Shown: piece after piece, positions 10,860 to 23,100 of the stretch
How the letters are laid out: every line of letters starts with the position of its first letter
Position numbering within the stretch: position 1 is the stretch's first letter
From: Karstenula rhodostoma CBS 690.94
Lineage: Eukaryota; Ascomycota; Dothideomycetes; Pleosporales; Didymosphaeriaceae
Length of the DNA: 64,000 nt
Assembly: GCA_010093485.1 (NCBI GenBank)
Contig: MU001499.1
Span: forward strand, 1,131,397-1,195,396
Reading direction: 5' to 3'
Program-made: the position numbers and the translations under genes
The notes under the pieces: model-generated
The model's input: the letters and a program-made list of their open reading frames with translations, nothing else
What the model was told of the DNA's origin: nothing
The model's database searches: none

Positions 10860-11843
10860 ATGTCTTCTCGTCCACTGACGGCCCTCAAAACCATGATCGT
10901 CACCGGCGTCATCTTACTGCCTACCGTTGTCCCGCACGCCGTTCAAGACCTGGCAGACTTGAAGACAGTCATCGACTCTACAGCAGCGACTATCGATGCC
11001 GCGCCCAACAACTCCAGCTGGGGTTTTTTCAGCCCTGCGAGTCCGGCAGGCTCACTGGTATGTCATGTATGAGCAACACGGTATGGTAAAGGTTGACGAG
11101 GGGACAGGGAACAGCGGACCTGATTGCGAATATCAGCACCACAATACTGAGGGCGAAGTACCTTCTCGATGTCGACAAGGTACGTTTGTTTCCTTCCATC
11201 TTCCTGAATCTACTCTGTTCCTCCTACCAACGCCCACCAGGTCGCATGGACAATAACGCCAGACAATACTACTGCACCCGCCATCACGACCGACCCAACA
11301 CAGACCGATGTCCCTCAACCGCCTACATCCACGTCGACTCAAGCATACAACATCTCTCTCGATTTAACCTACGTCGACTACATCTCGAGCATCCCCACTC
11401 TCGCGAGCGCCCTCGTCGACCTTGGCCGCGCCTGGCACAAGGAATTGAACAGTCCTGTCTCTGAAGCCATCGGGGCCCTTCAACAGGCGATCACCCAGTT
11501 CTCCACGTCCATGCTGGAAGGCGACTTGCTAAACAGTACGAGCATCCTCAGAACAATCCGCGCTTCTAGCAGCTTGGAGTCGGCACAAGTGGCGTGGAGC
11601 CGGGTTCTCAACTTACCAGGCGCTGCGGGAACAACGAAGAAGCGCGGAGAGGAGAAGGAGGTGAAGAGACCGCAGCTAGCTGAAGGACAATTCTATACGC
11701 ACAAGGAGCTGTGGGGGAGGAGTGGTGGAGTCGTGCAGAGGCAGGCCAAGAATGAGGATGATGGGTCGTCTGAGGCGTCAGACGTAGAGGCGACGTGGAG
11801 CGAGTGGCGCATCGAGAAGACTGCGAGGCGGTTCGTCGCATAA
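10860..11843 (+). CDS. Predicted secreted protein, possibly HsbA/galactomannoprotein-like
   Basis: Exons 10860-11057, 11108-11179 and 11241-11843 give 290 residues. The start is followed by a hydrophobic signal-like segment (TMIVTGVILLPTVVPHAVQ) and several N-glycosylation sequons. The first half (DLADLKTVIDSTAATIDA, then amphipathic helices) and the middle segment (SEAIGALQQAITQFSTSML) loosely recall the helical repeats of hydrophobic-surface-binding/cell-wall galactomannoproteins. The C-terminal 80 residues are charged and unlike that family. I am sure of the gene and its introns and fairly sure of secretion; the family link is only suggestive. Confidence 0.75.
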
Positions 11844-12626
11844 TGGCATGGTGATAGAACCTCGATCAGTATTGAGCAACCCTGACTAGCTGACATCGCT
11901 CAAACATCGCTCAAACACATCTCGCACCTTCTCCAGCTGTGTCAACCGTGCTCTTCTGTGTCCCTTGTGAGTAGAAGACCGCATGCTGCGCAAAATATAC
12001 ATGACACCACATCAGTGAACGTTGAGTTTGTGATAATGCATGCTCTTGCATTGCACAGGCGCCTCCCAGTCGCCTACCCCATGCATACATAAACACACGC
12101 ATGCCGGCATACATACATACACAGCTCTCCTTCTTCGTTATCTTCTCGCAGATAGATCCGCATCTACAAGTCTAGTAAGGACAGGCGGCAAAGACGAGTG
12201 ACTAGTACAGGTGATGAGAAGAAAAAGCAGAATGGGATATGAATCGGGGATATCTCGACTTGCATAAAACAGAAACAACGACATGTAAATGGAAAGAAAG
12301 AAGAAGAAAAAAAAAAAAAAAAAAAACCACAAAGTTAAGATGGGGGAAAATAACCATGACTCGTTAAAAGTGCAGTTGAATCGCTGTGATAATGCCAATG
12401 CTGCGCATACAAAGGTACCATGCAGGAACATGCAGTGCTCCGCTCCTCGTCCCTCTTTCACTTCCTTGCCCATAGATCCCCAAAAAGTAGGAACAAGCAC
12501 GGCGATGAACGATAGTGAGGTCCAGAGCCCATTCGTTGTGCGAGCGAATGGTATCCTAATACTATCCTCTTTTCATTATAGCGTGTATCTTGTGTGTATG
12601 CGATAGGTTGTGCTATGCATACTTTC
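11844..12626. other. Intergenic between convergent genes, with an A tract
   Basis: This is 3' sequence of the secreted-protein gene and of the MIT-domain gene. It includes an uninterrupted A run of about 20 near 12307-12326. No gene seen. Confidence 0.55.
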
Positions 12627-15600
12627 TCACACGAGCACCCACTCGCTTCCCCTCTTGATGAACTTGTCCAGCATCAGTGTCATGTCCGCCAACACGAAGC
12701 GGCAGATGTAGAAGCCGAAGAACTCGGCGGCGTGGCGGGCGCAGAGTTCGAGGCCGACGTGCGTGGGCGACGAGTGCTTGAGGCCGGGGTCTTCGACTTG
12801 GCGAGCGATTTGGTCTGGACGCACGCGTTAGCACAGGCCGGCGATCAAGGTTGTAGGGCGTGGGAAAGCTTACCCAGTATCTGGACTGAATCGAACAGCT
12901 TCGCCAAGCTGCTCATGTAACCCCCGTTCGGACCCTCAAACGCTACACTCCCGACGTCGCGTTTCGTGAATCTGATGTTGGGCAGATTCGTCATCGGCAG
13001 CGTGGCCATGGTTAGCGAGTCCTTGGAGACTTCTGGCGCCGCGCTCTTTGTTCCTGCCGTGTTGCTCAAACCCACTGCGGAATTCTTTGATCGCAGTTTA
13101 CGCCATGACGTAAGATACGACTTGCTCTGCGACATACCGCTCTTTGATCCATGGTCTTGGGATCCATGTGAGCCCTTCTCGGAATTGCCGTCGGCAGCCG
13201 ATCCTACTCCTACGGTATAGGCATCTTTGAAAAGCACCGACACGCCCTGCATGCCTACTTCGTTGCCGAGCTTCTTCGCCAGCTGTGTTTGTACTTGGTC
13301 CAGGACTACCTCGAATGCTTGCATTTCTTCTAGAACGGCATCGGCATCGAGTGTGTCTACGGTTGATAGTCTCTGCAGCGCGGCGGTAAGCAGGTCACAG
13401 TTGGCAATCTTGTCGTCAACATTCTTGAGCTTCACACCTTTGACCCGCCATACATCGCGAGGAATGAAGAGCTTGGTTGACAAGTATCCGCCACGCGGGT
13501 GCACAATGGTCTGGTAGAAACATCGCATGAGCCAAAAAGGTCGTAGGAGATATGACTCCGGGCACGATTCCAATGGAATGGGCGCGTTCGCTACGGCAGC
13601 ACTAGGCGAACCAGGGGAGTAGGGTGAGTGAATGTCGCTTTCGAAAAGATGCATACCTCCGCTGGGCAGGCCATCGACATTGAACACTGGCCCATTCGGT
13701 GTAGGCGTAGGCATTGGCGCAATGCTTGGCTTTCGACCACCAAGATTGAATGTAGCGCTCATGGGTGTCGCGACTGACCCATCTGAGCCGTCTGGGCTTG
13801 ATACCGAAAGATTTCGCTGCTTCAAGCTAAGGGAGGATTTGTTCTTCCGGATGCCCATCGAGGAACCCTTGCCAGTCTTCGGAGATGCAGGGGCGGGAAT
13901 ATTGTCACTCAACATAGCATTGTTGAGGGCGAGTGTGGCTGGGGATGCGTCGAAAGCAGTGTCTGCTGGGCTGGGAGCAAGAGCTTGTGGTGAGGGTGCG
14001 TTGAGTCCGCTCTGGGAATGTGATTGCGGAATCGTAGGAACCTTGAAAGTTGCATCGACCAAAGGCTGGGTACTGCTAAACGTAGCAGCAGCCGCAGATT
14101 TAGGCAGTGGCGGAACTTCGGGTCGCGCTTCTCTCTCAACATGAGACGCCTTGTCTGTGTGGGGCGCTGGAAGGACCGGTGGTAATGAGGTTTCAATCTT
14201 CAGTGATTGGAGATTCTGCCCAGATAGCCTCCGACTGCGTACGGACGCCGCGTCTTTAGCGACGACTTGGGACTTTGGTGATGTTGCAGAATCGTCGTTC
14301 CCTTCCGACGTTCGGGACTCCGATACCGACGCCAAGGTACCAGATGATGTGGAAACCGGTGGAGGGGAACTTATGGGCGCTTTGGGCTTCGTTGGCTGCA
14401 AGACTTCCGCAACGGTCGATAGTGACGTTCCACCCGTTGTCCTGTGCGACGATACCGAACTGTTGTACGTGCTACCCGAGAAGCCACTGGAATCCGATTG
14501 CCGCGGCAATGACGACTTTGTTTGGAGATCAAAATCAAATCCATCCAACATGTACTCCCTTGTGATTTCATCCAGCAATCGCTCCTCCTCTTCAGCTTCG
14601 TCATGAAAATTGAGCTCCGCACTCTCTCTGACGTGTGGTAATGGCTCGTTTCGCAATTGCGTTTCCTTGTAGCGATACTTTGCGGCCGTGATGGCCTCTT
14701 CTCTTTCTGCTTCTCGTACTCGCTCCTTGGCTAGCTCTACATTTCTTAATCTGTTTGCCCTCAGCTCAGCGGAGTCCGGCATTCCATCTTCATAAGGTTC
14801 GTAGCCTTCATCATATGCAGCTTCCACGGCTGCATCCAGTGCAGCATCGAATTCTGCTTCTGTTGCGCCGCTGCCATTTCGAATGTGCTTCCGGTGCAGC
14901 CCGCCTGGGGAAAGCGAATGTACGGATGACGAACAGGAAGAGCCGCCAGACTCGTCGATTGTGTCAAGCCACGATATGGATTCGGTGCTATTGCCTCTTT
15001 GATGCCCTGCTCGTGTAGGTTCTTCTAGCCTATCTCGCGTGCTTGGGTTGGGGTCTTGTTTCGTAAAAGGAAGTGGCGATATTGGCCGGCGTGGGGACAA
15101 GGGCGGAGGCATGTAACTTCGGTCCATTGGAGATTCTAATCCGGATGTCCCTAATGCTGCGGAATTGGTTGCAAGTCGACTGGGAGGAGGTTGCAGATGG
15201 AACTGGGGTGAGCTCATCATGCCTATCTGGACATCGTGAATCGCAGTCGTTATGACGGATTCTCGCTGCCCACCTAGTGGTGCCATTCTCAAGGGCAAAT
15301 ATTGTGGATCTCGTGATCTTGAGCCAGATCTTGCACCTGCATCGTCGTCAACAGGTCGATCGTCGATAACCCTGCTGATCTTGGCGGTTTCAATGACGGG
15401 TTCATCGTCGTCGTCTCCCAGCAGCATGGATTGTCCTTCTTCTAGTGATTCATTGCTCATGGGTCGCGCGGGTAACGATTTACCGCTCGTGGAGTGGTAG
15501 CCAGGGTCCAGTCTCCGCAGCTCTTCAATGCGGTTTGTATAAGTCACACGCTGTAGGAGGTTAGCGCCCGGAACGTGGGTGCAAGAAGCATCGAGTCAAC

Positions 15601-16771
15601 TCACGATTGCGTCCAGTTTCCTCTTGTCCTCTTCGCCTGAACTCCGTATCATGACCTGTTGAAGCAGCTTGCACGCGTCCCCGTACGCCTCCATGGCGCC
15701 CTCGAAATTCTGCGCATTGTCCAGCAAGACTGCAGTGTTCGCCTTTTGTAGCGCGCGTGAAAGCATGGTCTTTTTGTCCTTCTCCCTCCGCTCCCGGGTG
15801 CGCGGAGGGGTGCCCTGAATGCCGTCGTCTAGGCGGCTGCTTGCGTTGCTTCCACTCCGATCTCGGTAGTCCTGCTCCTTCGACAGTGTCCTTTCGTGCA
15901 CAGCACTCTGCGCTGGCTTTGGTGGGGGCTCCCTTGCGGTCCCCGTCGAGGGACGGCCGGCGGTCAATGGCCGAGAAGCGCCCGAATTCGCCCTGTATGC
16001 GGCCTCGGATTCGAGCACACCGACGGGCGGGGACCCCAGTGGCGACCGGCCTAGTATCCTGTCGGCCTTGGTCCGTGAGGGCAGGCGTTGGGCCGGGGGC
16101 GGGGGTGGTCGAGGCTTGGAAGTGAAGTAGTCGGTGGAAGCCTGCGTGTACGTGGTGGGGGTGAGGAGCTCGGCAGTGGAGGGGGGGTCGCTCGAGGAGC
16201 CCGTGTGCGGGCTGTTGGGGTCGTAGACGGTAGCGGGGAGGAGGGCAGGCAGCACGGGGACCTGCGGAGGGCGCGCGGGCGGGGGCGAGCGCGGGCGCTG
16301 GGAGCGGCGGGGGCTCGAGGCGGGCGAGCGCTGCTGGTGGGTGGTGGAGATGGTGGTGGTGGTGGTGGTGGTGGGCGTGCGTGTGGGCGATGGGTCGGGG
16401 CGTTGGGGGGCGTGCGAGTGGGCAGCGGCGCCATTGACGAAGGGCAGGGAGAGCGACTGCGACTGCAGATGGCGCGAGAAGCTGGGCTGGGGCAGCGGGT
16501 GTAGGCTCGCGGCGGGCTTGTCCCAAAGATGCAGATGGGCAACGTCGTCCCTGAAGAGTCCCAGGGCGTCGCCAGCGCCGGCGGCAGCGCCACTGCGGCG
16601 TCTGGCTCCAGGCGGTGTGGACGAGCTGTGGGGTTGCGGCGGATCCACGATGGGGTCCTTGAACGAGGCGGTCCTCTTGACCGTGACCGTCGACGACGAC
16701 GAGAGCGAGCTGCTGCGCGAGGGGCGGTGGCGGGGCGGCGATGCGACGTCTGTGGCCGCGAAGACGTTCAT
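12627..16771 (-). CDS. Large MIT-domain protein
   Basis: Exons 16771-15605, 15550-12874 and 12814-12627 give 1343 residues. The first 320 residues are disordered and rich in Pro, Ser and His. Around residues 335-410 a three-helix MIT (microtubule-interacting and trafficking) domain is visible (LSRALQKANTAVLLDNAQNF, YGDACKLLQQV, RVTYTNRIEELRRLD), crossing the first splice junction cleanly. A long low-complexity centre follows. The ordered C-terminal third contains SYLLRPFWLMRCFYQTIVHP and FIPRDVWRVKGVK and ends in HAAEFFGFYICRFVLADM. MIT domains bind ESCRT-III tails, so a membrane-traffic role is likely. I know the architecture only as an uncharacterised fungal family. Confidence 0.88.
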
Positions 16772-17138
16772 GGCCGGCGAGGCTGGATGCTGCGAGGGCC
16801 GTGGGCTGTCTCAAAGTGGCCGTTCCCGGATCATGCACGTTTATGCACGCGGTCCTCCCGCATGGCGGCGTGCGCAGGAACACACACTGGATTGCAGCGG
16901 AGCAGCGGGCGCGGACGGCGAGGGGCGCTGCTGTGCTGCTGTGCTGCTGTGCTGCCAGAGCCAGCTGCTGTGTATCGCGAGGCTGGTCAAGCTGCCCTCG
17001 GTGGAGACAGGGGCGCTCGACGTAGCGCGCCGCCGAGCGCTGAGGCTGCCAAGTGCCCAGGGAGCCAAAAAGGTGCCCGAGGTGCCCCTGGACGACGCGT
17101 GCGTGCGACTACCGCGCGCTCGCCGGCTCTAGAGGCCG

Positions 17139-17222
17139 TGGTAGCGGTCGTGGTAGCGGTCGTGGTCGTGGTCGCGGTCGTGGTGGTGCTGCTGGTGGTG
17201 CTGCTGGTGCTGCTGGTGCTGC

Positions 17223-17254
<32 letters not shown>

Positions 17255-17262
17255 GTGGCGTG
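17139..17262. repeat. GC-rich trinucleotide tract
   Basis: An irregular run of GGT, CGT, GCT and CTG triplets about 120 bp long, pure (CTG)n-like at 17190-17250. It lies about 370 bp upstream of the MIT gene start. It stays open in several frames, which explains the spurious Gly/Ala-, Gln/His- and Leu/Val-rich reading frames. Confidence 0.85.
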
Positions 17263-17640
17263 GCCCGTCGTGCTTGCACTCTTCTCGTCGTCCTGCGTTG
17301 CGTGCCTGTCCACACTCCCAATCGAGGCGGCTCCACTCCACTCTTCGCAATTCCGGATCTCGGGTGCACCACGGCGTGCGCAATGGAGGCGAGGCGAACC
17401 GATTGACAGGAGCCAAAGTGGCAGCAGTTGACTTTCCGTCTGCGGGTCCCGGACGCCTGAAATCTATTCTCGCAATGGAAAGAGACGTGTTCCTTCGGAC
17501 TCGGCGAACCCTGCCCATCTTGTCCTTGGTCTTCATCTCACGCTATCCACCACCTGCATTCGACACAGCCGATCTTGTCCTTCCGCGTCGCCAAAACGGC
17601 ACAGAAACAACAATCGACACGCGTTTCCCTCACGTCACGT

Positions 17641-17671
17641 CACATCACATCACATCACATCACATCACATC
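17641..17671. repeat. CACAT pentanucleotide microsatellite
   Basis: Six perfect CACAT units follow two CACGT units, which look like the same repeat with one substitution. Confidence 0.9.
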
Positions 17672-17940
17672 AGCCACACTGCTGTTTGCCGTTGCCGTCA
17701 CGTCGTTGCGTGCCTATCTGTGCCTTCGTCCACCCGTCTACTCCCCATCCATCGGGCCCGCGAGAACAGCCATCTACCCCCTAGTCCATATCGGCGTGTT
17801 TCACGCATTACCGTCATTGCGTCATCGCCCGTCCGACTGCCTACAAGGTATCCCGAGACGACCTGCATCTGTCGCGGGCATCCTCTTGCAGCCATTGCAC
17901 ACATGTGAACATGTCTAAACGCCTAGCGTCTCCTCGACCC

Positions 17941-19740
17941 TCAGCGCAGGTCGCCCATGATATCCTCGTCCAGGTCGCCATCTTCAAACCCCATGTCCAT
18001 GACGTCCACCCCTGCCCCTCCTCCTCCACTTGCCCCGTTCTTCTTCTTCTGCCGCTTGAGATACTCCACATACTCCTTGGTGATGCTTAGACGGTAGTCC
18101 GCATCCTTCACCTGCTCAGCCAGCGCATTCGTCCGCTGCGTCCGCTCGAACAGCGCCTGCTGCTGCTGCTTCTCCGTCTTGGCAAGGGGTCCCTGCGTGG
18201 GGTCGAGGTAGAACCGTAACACGGCGCCTGCTACCGACTTGTCGTTTGCCTCTAGATGGGCGTTTAGGAGACCCTGTCGGATCAGCGAGTCCACAAACGT
18301 CGTCACTTGGTCCACGCTGCTGCCCACGTTGCGCGCAATGTTTGAGACCGGAATGGCCGAGTACGTCCTCGATAGGCGTGACAGATAGGCTCGGTTTTGG
18401 TGTTCCAGGAGCTCCTCGACTAGACCAGTGTTCCCATCCTACACGTTGTGTAAGCGCCATGCGTTGAAACGGACCAAACATGTTTCATGTCGAGACCTGG
18501 ATCGGGGTATAGACGTCGAGCGTCAGGTGTTTCGTACGGATTTGACTTACTTCGGCCCATATGTCGCTACCTGCATTGACTTGTGCTTTGAGTTTGGGTA
18601 GATTGTTCACCTGCTGAAAAGCTTCCGCAAGCGCCTCATACGCTTTCGCTGCGTTCTTGCAGTGCTTCACCGCGGTGCTACTCATTGTGCGCGGAGGCGT
18701 CTTGTGCTACCATTTGTCAATTGGCGATCCTCCAGTCGAACCCACAATGATTCGAAACTCATGCCGGCGTTCGCAGCGCAGGCACTTACCGATTTGTCCG
18801 CCAGACAGCTAATCAACACCCACTTCTTGTATGCTTCAAGCATCAAACCATTCAGCGCGTTGTTCGCAGGGGTTACCAGCACATGCTCCAAGAAATGCAG
18901 AGCATCGTGTACCTGCCTCTCTCCAAGATATGCCATTGCTCCCAGGACATAATACTCTTGTAGGTCCGCGAGGCTGATCTTAGCTGTGTGGCCCGACTTC
19001 AAGTTGATGAACTCTCCGCTCGCGACACTGTCCGCAGCCGCTACCGAATACTCTAGGTCTTCCAACGTCTCCTTCGCGATGGCGGTGGGAAGGCTGTGTA
19101 TGTAGTTGCTGAGCACAGGCAGGGCAGCCTTGTAGGACCTAGTCTCCATGCATAGGTGGATGAAGTGAAGGTGCGTCGAGGTAAAGGTGCCAGTGGTGGG
19201 GTCGAGGCGGAACATTGCCGAGCGGATGGGAGCGATGGCAAGAGCAGGCTGGAATCAGTTAGCAACAGTGACTTTCCTAGGCCTCAGTAGCTCCAACGTA
19301 CTGCTCCTTCGTTCCGCGCAATCAGCTCGACATATTCGACCAGCTTCCTCCATTGTTCTCCGGCGTAGCGCATCTGAACGGGATCGAACGACTCTAGAAA
19401 CAGCACCAACTTGTTCCACAACGAACCTCCTGGTCGGAGTTGGTCGACGCTCTTCTTGGTGGCCGCTTCGATGCGGTGGCGGAGGGTGAAAGCGTAAGCT
19501 ATTGCGTTGGTTGTGGGATCGAGTACCTAGACTAGTTAGACGGGTAGATTCAGAGCCATTGTGTATACACACGTTCAGAGGATCTTGAGGAGAGTCTGCA
19601 CCCTTGAGAAAGGTGGCCGGAGTTAACCCATTGACTTGTTTGACGAACTCGCGGGCTTCCTTGTCGTATTCTCGCTTCTGCTGTAGCTCTGGAGCATCTG
19701 GCTGGAAGCTCAGAAGCGAGGTGATTGTTTCTGCAGACAT
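17941..19740 (-). CDS. csnC: COP9 signalosome subunit 3 (CSN3)
   Basis: A subunit of the COP9 signalosome, the deneddylase of cullin-RING ubiquitin ligases that controls fungal development and light response. Five exons (19740-19573, 19526-19302, 19248-18790, 18700-18551, 18438-17941) give 499 residues, a normal CSN3 length. Helical repeats fill the first 350 residues (for example LHFIHLCMETRSYKAALPVL and YYVLGAMAYLGERQVHDAL). The PCI winged-helix domain follows, with NRAYLSRLSRTYSAIPVSNI and VDSLIRQGLLNAHLEAN. The C-terminal tail is acidic. All four introns keep phase 0 or restore it. The gene lies downstream of BUB1 on the same strand. Confidence 0.92.
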
Positions 19741-20194
19741 CTTGCCGCGGCAGGTGGTTCAAGAGCTGTCGTGTGGAGAGGTAGCGTGCGCGAGTGTTGA
19801 GAAACGCGGGGCGTTATAAGGCGCGGTCGCACCTGCCCGAGCGGTGGAGCCAAGAGCTGCGAGCAGTACGCGTTCGAGAATCGACGGGGATCAGAGCCTT
19901 CAAGTTCGGGTTGGTCGTAACGCATACGTATTATTCTCTGTCGAGGTTTAAGGCAGATAGATGGTCGGGTGTACAGGTGAAGCTCACGGCCCCACTACTT
20001 ATTGTGTCCGTGCGCTCTCCAGGCTGCGAGACCATTGCAGTAGGCGCTCCAAAATGTCCATCATTACTGCCTTGCTGATACAAACTCTGATTCTACCAAG
20101 GTACCCAGATCATAGTGAAAGCTAATAATGTCGTCCCCTAACTCCAGGCAATGCATCCTGTACGCCACTATCCAAGGCAACCAACGTAAACTAT
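19741..20194. other. Intergenic
   Basis: This is the promoter of CSN3 and the 3' end of BUB1; no feature seen. Confidence 0.55.
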
Positions 20195-23100
20195 CTACCT
20201 CTTCTTGACGGCTTCCTCCATCCTTCTTACCAATGCCTTCAAGCCCACCCCTTTCTCGCAGTTTCCTTCCAGCCAAACCTCCATCTTCTCTCTTACATCC
20301 CTCATGCCTCTAGAGACCGGCATTTTCCGGCCTTCTTCAACTTCCAAATGCATCAACGGATTCAACAAGAGATCTAGAGCCTCCTGCCAGATCTCTGTCT
20401 GCCAGTATCTCTTGAGACTTTCTTTGATTCGGTACGTCTTCGTTGCGCCAGCACCAAGCGTAGCCGCCCTCTCAGCCACGGTGGAGATGTACTTGCCAAA
20501 GAGCAGGTTGTGAATTATGCCTGCCAGGCCGTGGTAATCGATTTGGTACGTCCATGGCCTTAACTCGCGCATCTCGGCGCAGTCAGCTTCGGTGGTAGGC
20601 CAGTCGGCGATGAATTGGACGTCCGGCTTGAAGACCTTCATATCGATACCGCGACCAAAATCAATCAGAGCGATGCCCTTGGATGCCCAACCATCCCTGC
20701 CGTCGCGCTTATACTGGGAATCCCATTGCTCATCTTTTGACAATGCATCAAAGCGTACGAGGATGTTGTCGGCCTTCAAGTCACCATGAATCAGACCCTT
20801 GGAGTGCAGTGCCTCTACCGTCCGGAAGAGCTCGACGGTAAAGAACATCGCAAGCTGCTCGTCCATGACACCATTGTCCGCACGGGCGACATTGACTAGG
20901 TCGAGCAGTGTGCCTTGATCTCTGAATTCCTCAACCAGATAGCACTCGTCTTTGAATAAATGCATCTCGTACGCGTGGATCACCGACTCTGCTGCGCGAG
21001 AGACACCTAAACGCCTCTTAGCTTGTCGCATGATATAAAACTCCCATGGCGAGGGTGGCTCTTCCATCTTGAGTGCTTCCAAGGTATGACGCTTGACACC
21101 GAAATCGCCCTTGCCCATCTTTATAGGCTGATTCTCGTCCTGATCTTCTTCGATCCAAGTACTCTCGGCTAGATAAACGGGGGCGAAAGCGCCTTTGCCG
21201 AGCTCCTTCTTGACAGTGTACATCCTCTCACTGCCCGGGAAAAGAAGAGTCGGCGGTACGGTGAGACTTGTCGTCGTCTTGTCGCCAGATGCTCGGCTGT
21301 TCAGCTTCGACACAGCTTTCGTATATTTTCGTATATCTGCACCTTTACCGTAAACGCACTCTGTATCCGCAAAATATCCATCATACGAGTCTAGCGGGGG
21401 CTGTATGTCTCGGAGAACGGTCTCTCGTATTATCTCGTCAACAGGGTTGCATTGTGCATCGTGGATTATTGGGCCTTTTGACTTTGTGTCTTTGATGCCG
21501 GCATCCTTTGTGACAAGCACAGCTAGCTTCGACTCGGCCAAAGGCTCCTTCGCTGGCTTCGCTTCCCGCAGGGCGAGCTTAGTAACCTTTCCCGTGCCAT
21601 CGACAGACGGCGCGAGACCTTCATGAAAAGGGCTACCCCAAGGCTCGTCGTCGTCTTCGATGATGGCCGTGGTCCCTTTAGAGCGAGAAGGTGTTTTGGC
21701 CACGAAATAGTCCTTCTGAACATGAGCTGTTGCGATCCCTAGCGACGACTCGGTCTTCTCTACAATCGGTGTCATAAATGGTAGGCGATTGTTGGCAGCG
21801 AGGGCAGGGTCGCGATATGGCCCTGTAGGCACATCGTAGTTGTCGGGGGGTACAGGCACATAACGTGTCGGTAAGGAGTTCGAGGGTAGCTCTGGAGACG
21901 TAGGCGTAACAAGATCTTCAGATTGTTCGTCAGTGTGGTCGGTGTGGTCGTGCGCGTGTGAAATTTCACTGAAAGAGTCATCTTCTGAACCTTCGCTATC
22001 GTCGTCGGATCCAGAGCGCTTGTGCTCCTTCGGTACGTGGTTGCTCTCGGTGAAATCGGACCATGCCGATACGCTCTTGGTATCGGTGTCGCCTGCGTCG
22101 CTTTCTTCCACCTCGTCATCACCGATCGTCGTGCCGACGGTGAAATCAGCGGCAGTGGTCTCGTCTCCAAACTCGCTTGTGGCGCAAGACAGGTGGCCAG
22201 TCCCTGTACTCTCACCACCACTGGTGTAATCATCATCATCATCATCCTCATCATCATCATCGCCATCGCTCGTCCCTTCTTCGCTCTCCATTTCGGTAGC
22301 TCTCTCTGCAGAATCCTTCAATGGTTCGTTGAAAATATCGTAGATTTCATCCATGGCTTCTTTTGTGTGGAGGGTCATCGTTGCTTCTTTACCCAACTTC
22401 TTTCGTCGAATCTTACGGCCAGCGGGAGAATCCAAATTTGTTTGAACTTTGCCACGTTAGTGTTGCAGGATCGGGAGCATTTATACGTTAATTACTCACT
22501 GGTCTGCGTCTCGTTTCGAATTTCCTTTAGCTTCATAATCTTGATCTTTCGGGTTCGATTAGAGCGTTCTTCCCGTCTAGCCTTCTTAGTAGCCTTCGCT
22601 TTCTCAACTTCTAGCTGCGAGGGAGGTGTGTTTTCATCATTGAAGTTTGGCTCGTCGTCGATACCTTTCAGGGGCACCGTTCGGGTCTTGAGGGCTTCTC
22701 TCTTGGGTTCTTGCTCTGCTATTGGGTTGACTCGTGGCTTGGGCTCCTCGTCCGCAAGAACAGAAAATGACTTATTGGCTTTCTTCTGAACCTTTTGCGC
22801 AGTCGACGCGGGCTGCGGGGCTTCTCCGTTAGCGACATGTCCCAGGAGTTTTGTGCTGGCCCTGTCTGGAACGTCTTCCGGCAATGACACTGGTTCTTCG
22901 TCATCGACATGGATAAGAAGTTTTGTGCTGGCCTGGATAGTCTGGTCCTCGTCTAGCAATGACGCTGCCGCCGCATCTACGTGGATCTGGAGTTTCTCGC
23001 TAGGCTGCTTGTCCTCCTCTGCTAACGGCGCAGGCATTGGTTCGGATGTTGCTTCTAGGTCTACATGAACGAGAATATGTTCCTTCACTTCCTCTTGCTC

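Larger units (their letters stand above)
16772..17940. other. Low-complexity intergenic region
   Basis: It contains the 5' flank of the MIT gene, the GGT/GCT trinucleotide tract (17139-17262) and a CACAT pentamer array (17641-17671). Long open frames here are products of the repeat composition and resemble no family. Confidence 0.6.

Noticed and set aside
15561..16883. 440-codon minus-strand frame overlapping the MIT gene
   Set aside because: A shifted frame of the same Pro/Ser-rich exon; the MIT domain and splice junction fit only the other frame.
17053..17406. Apparent Gly/Arg-rich RGG protein
   Set aside because: Created by the GGT/CGT triplet tract; it begins in unrelated sequence with no supporting context.
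16341..17431. Long plus-strand frames opposite and upstream of the MIT gene
   Set aside because: Open only because of GC-rich triplet repeats; runs of Val, Gly/Ala or Gln/His depending on frame.
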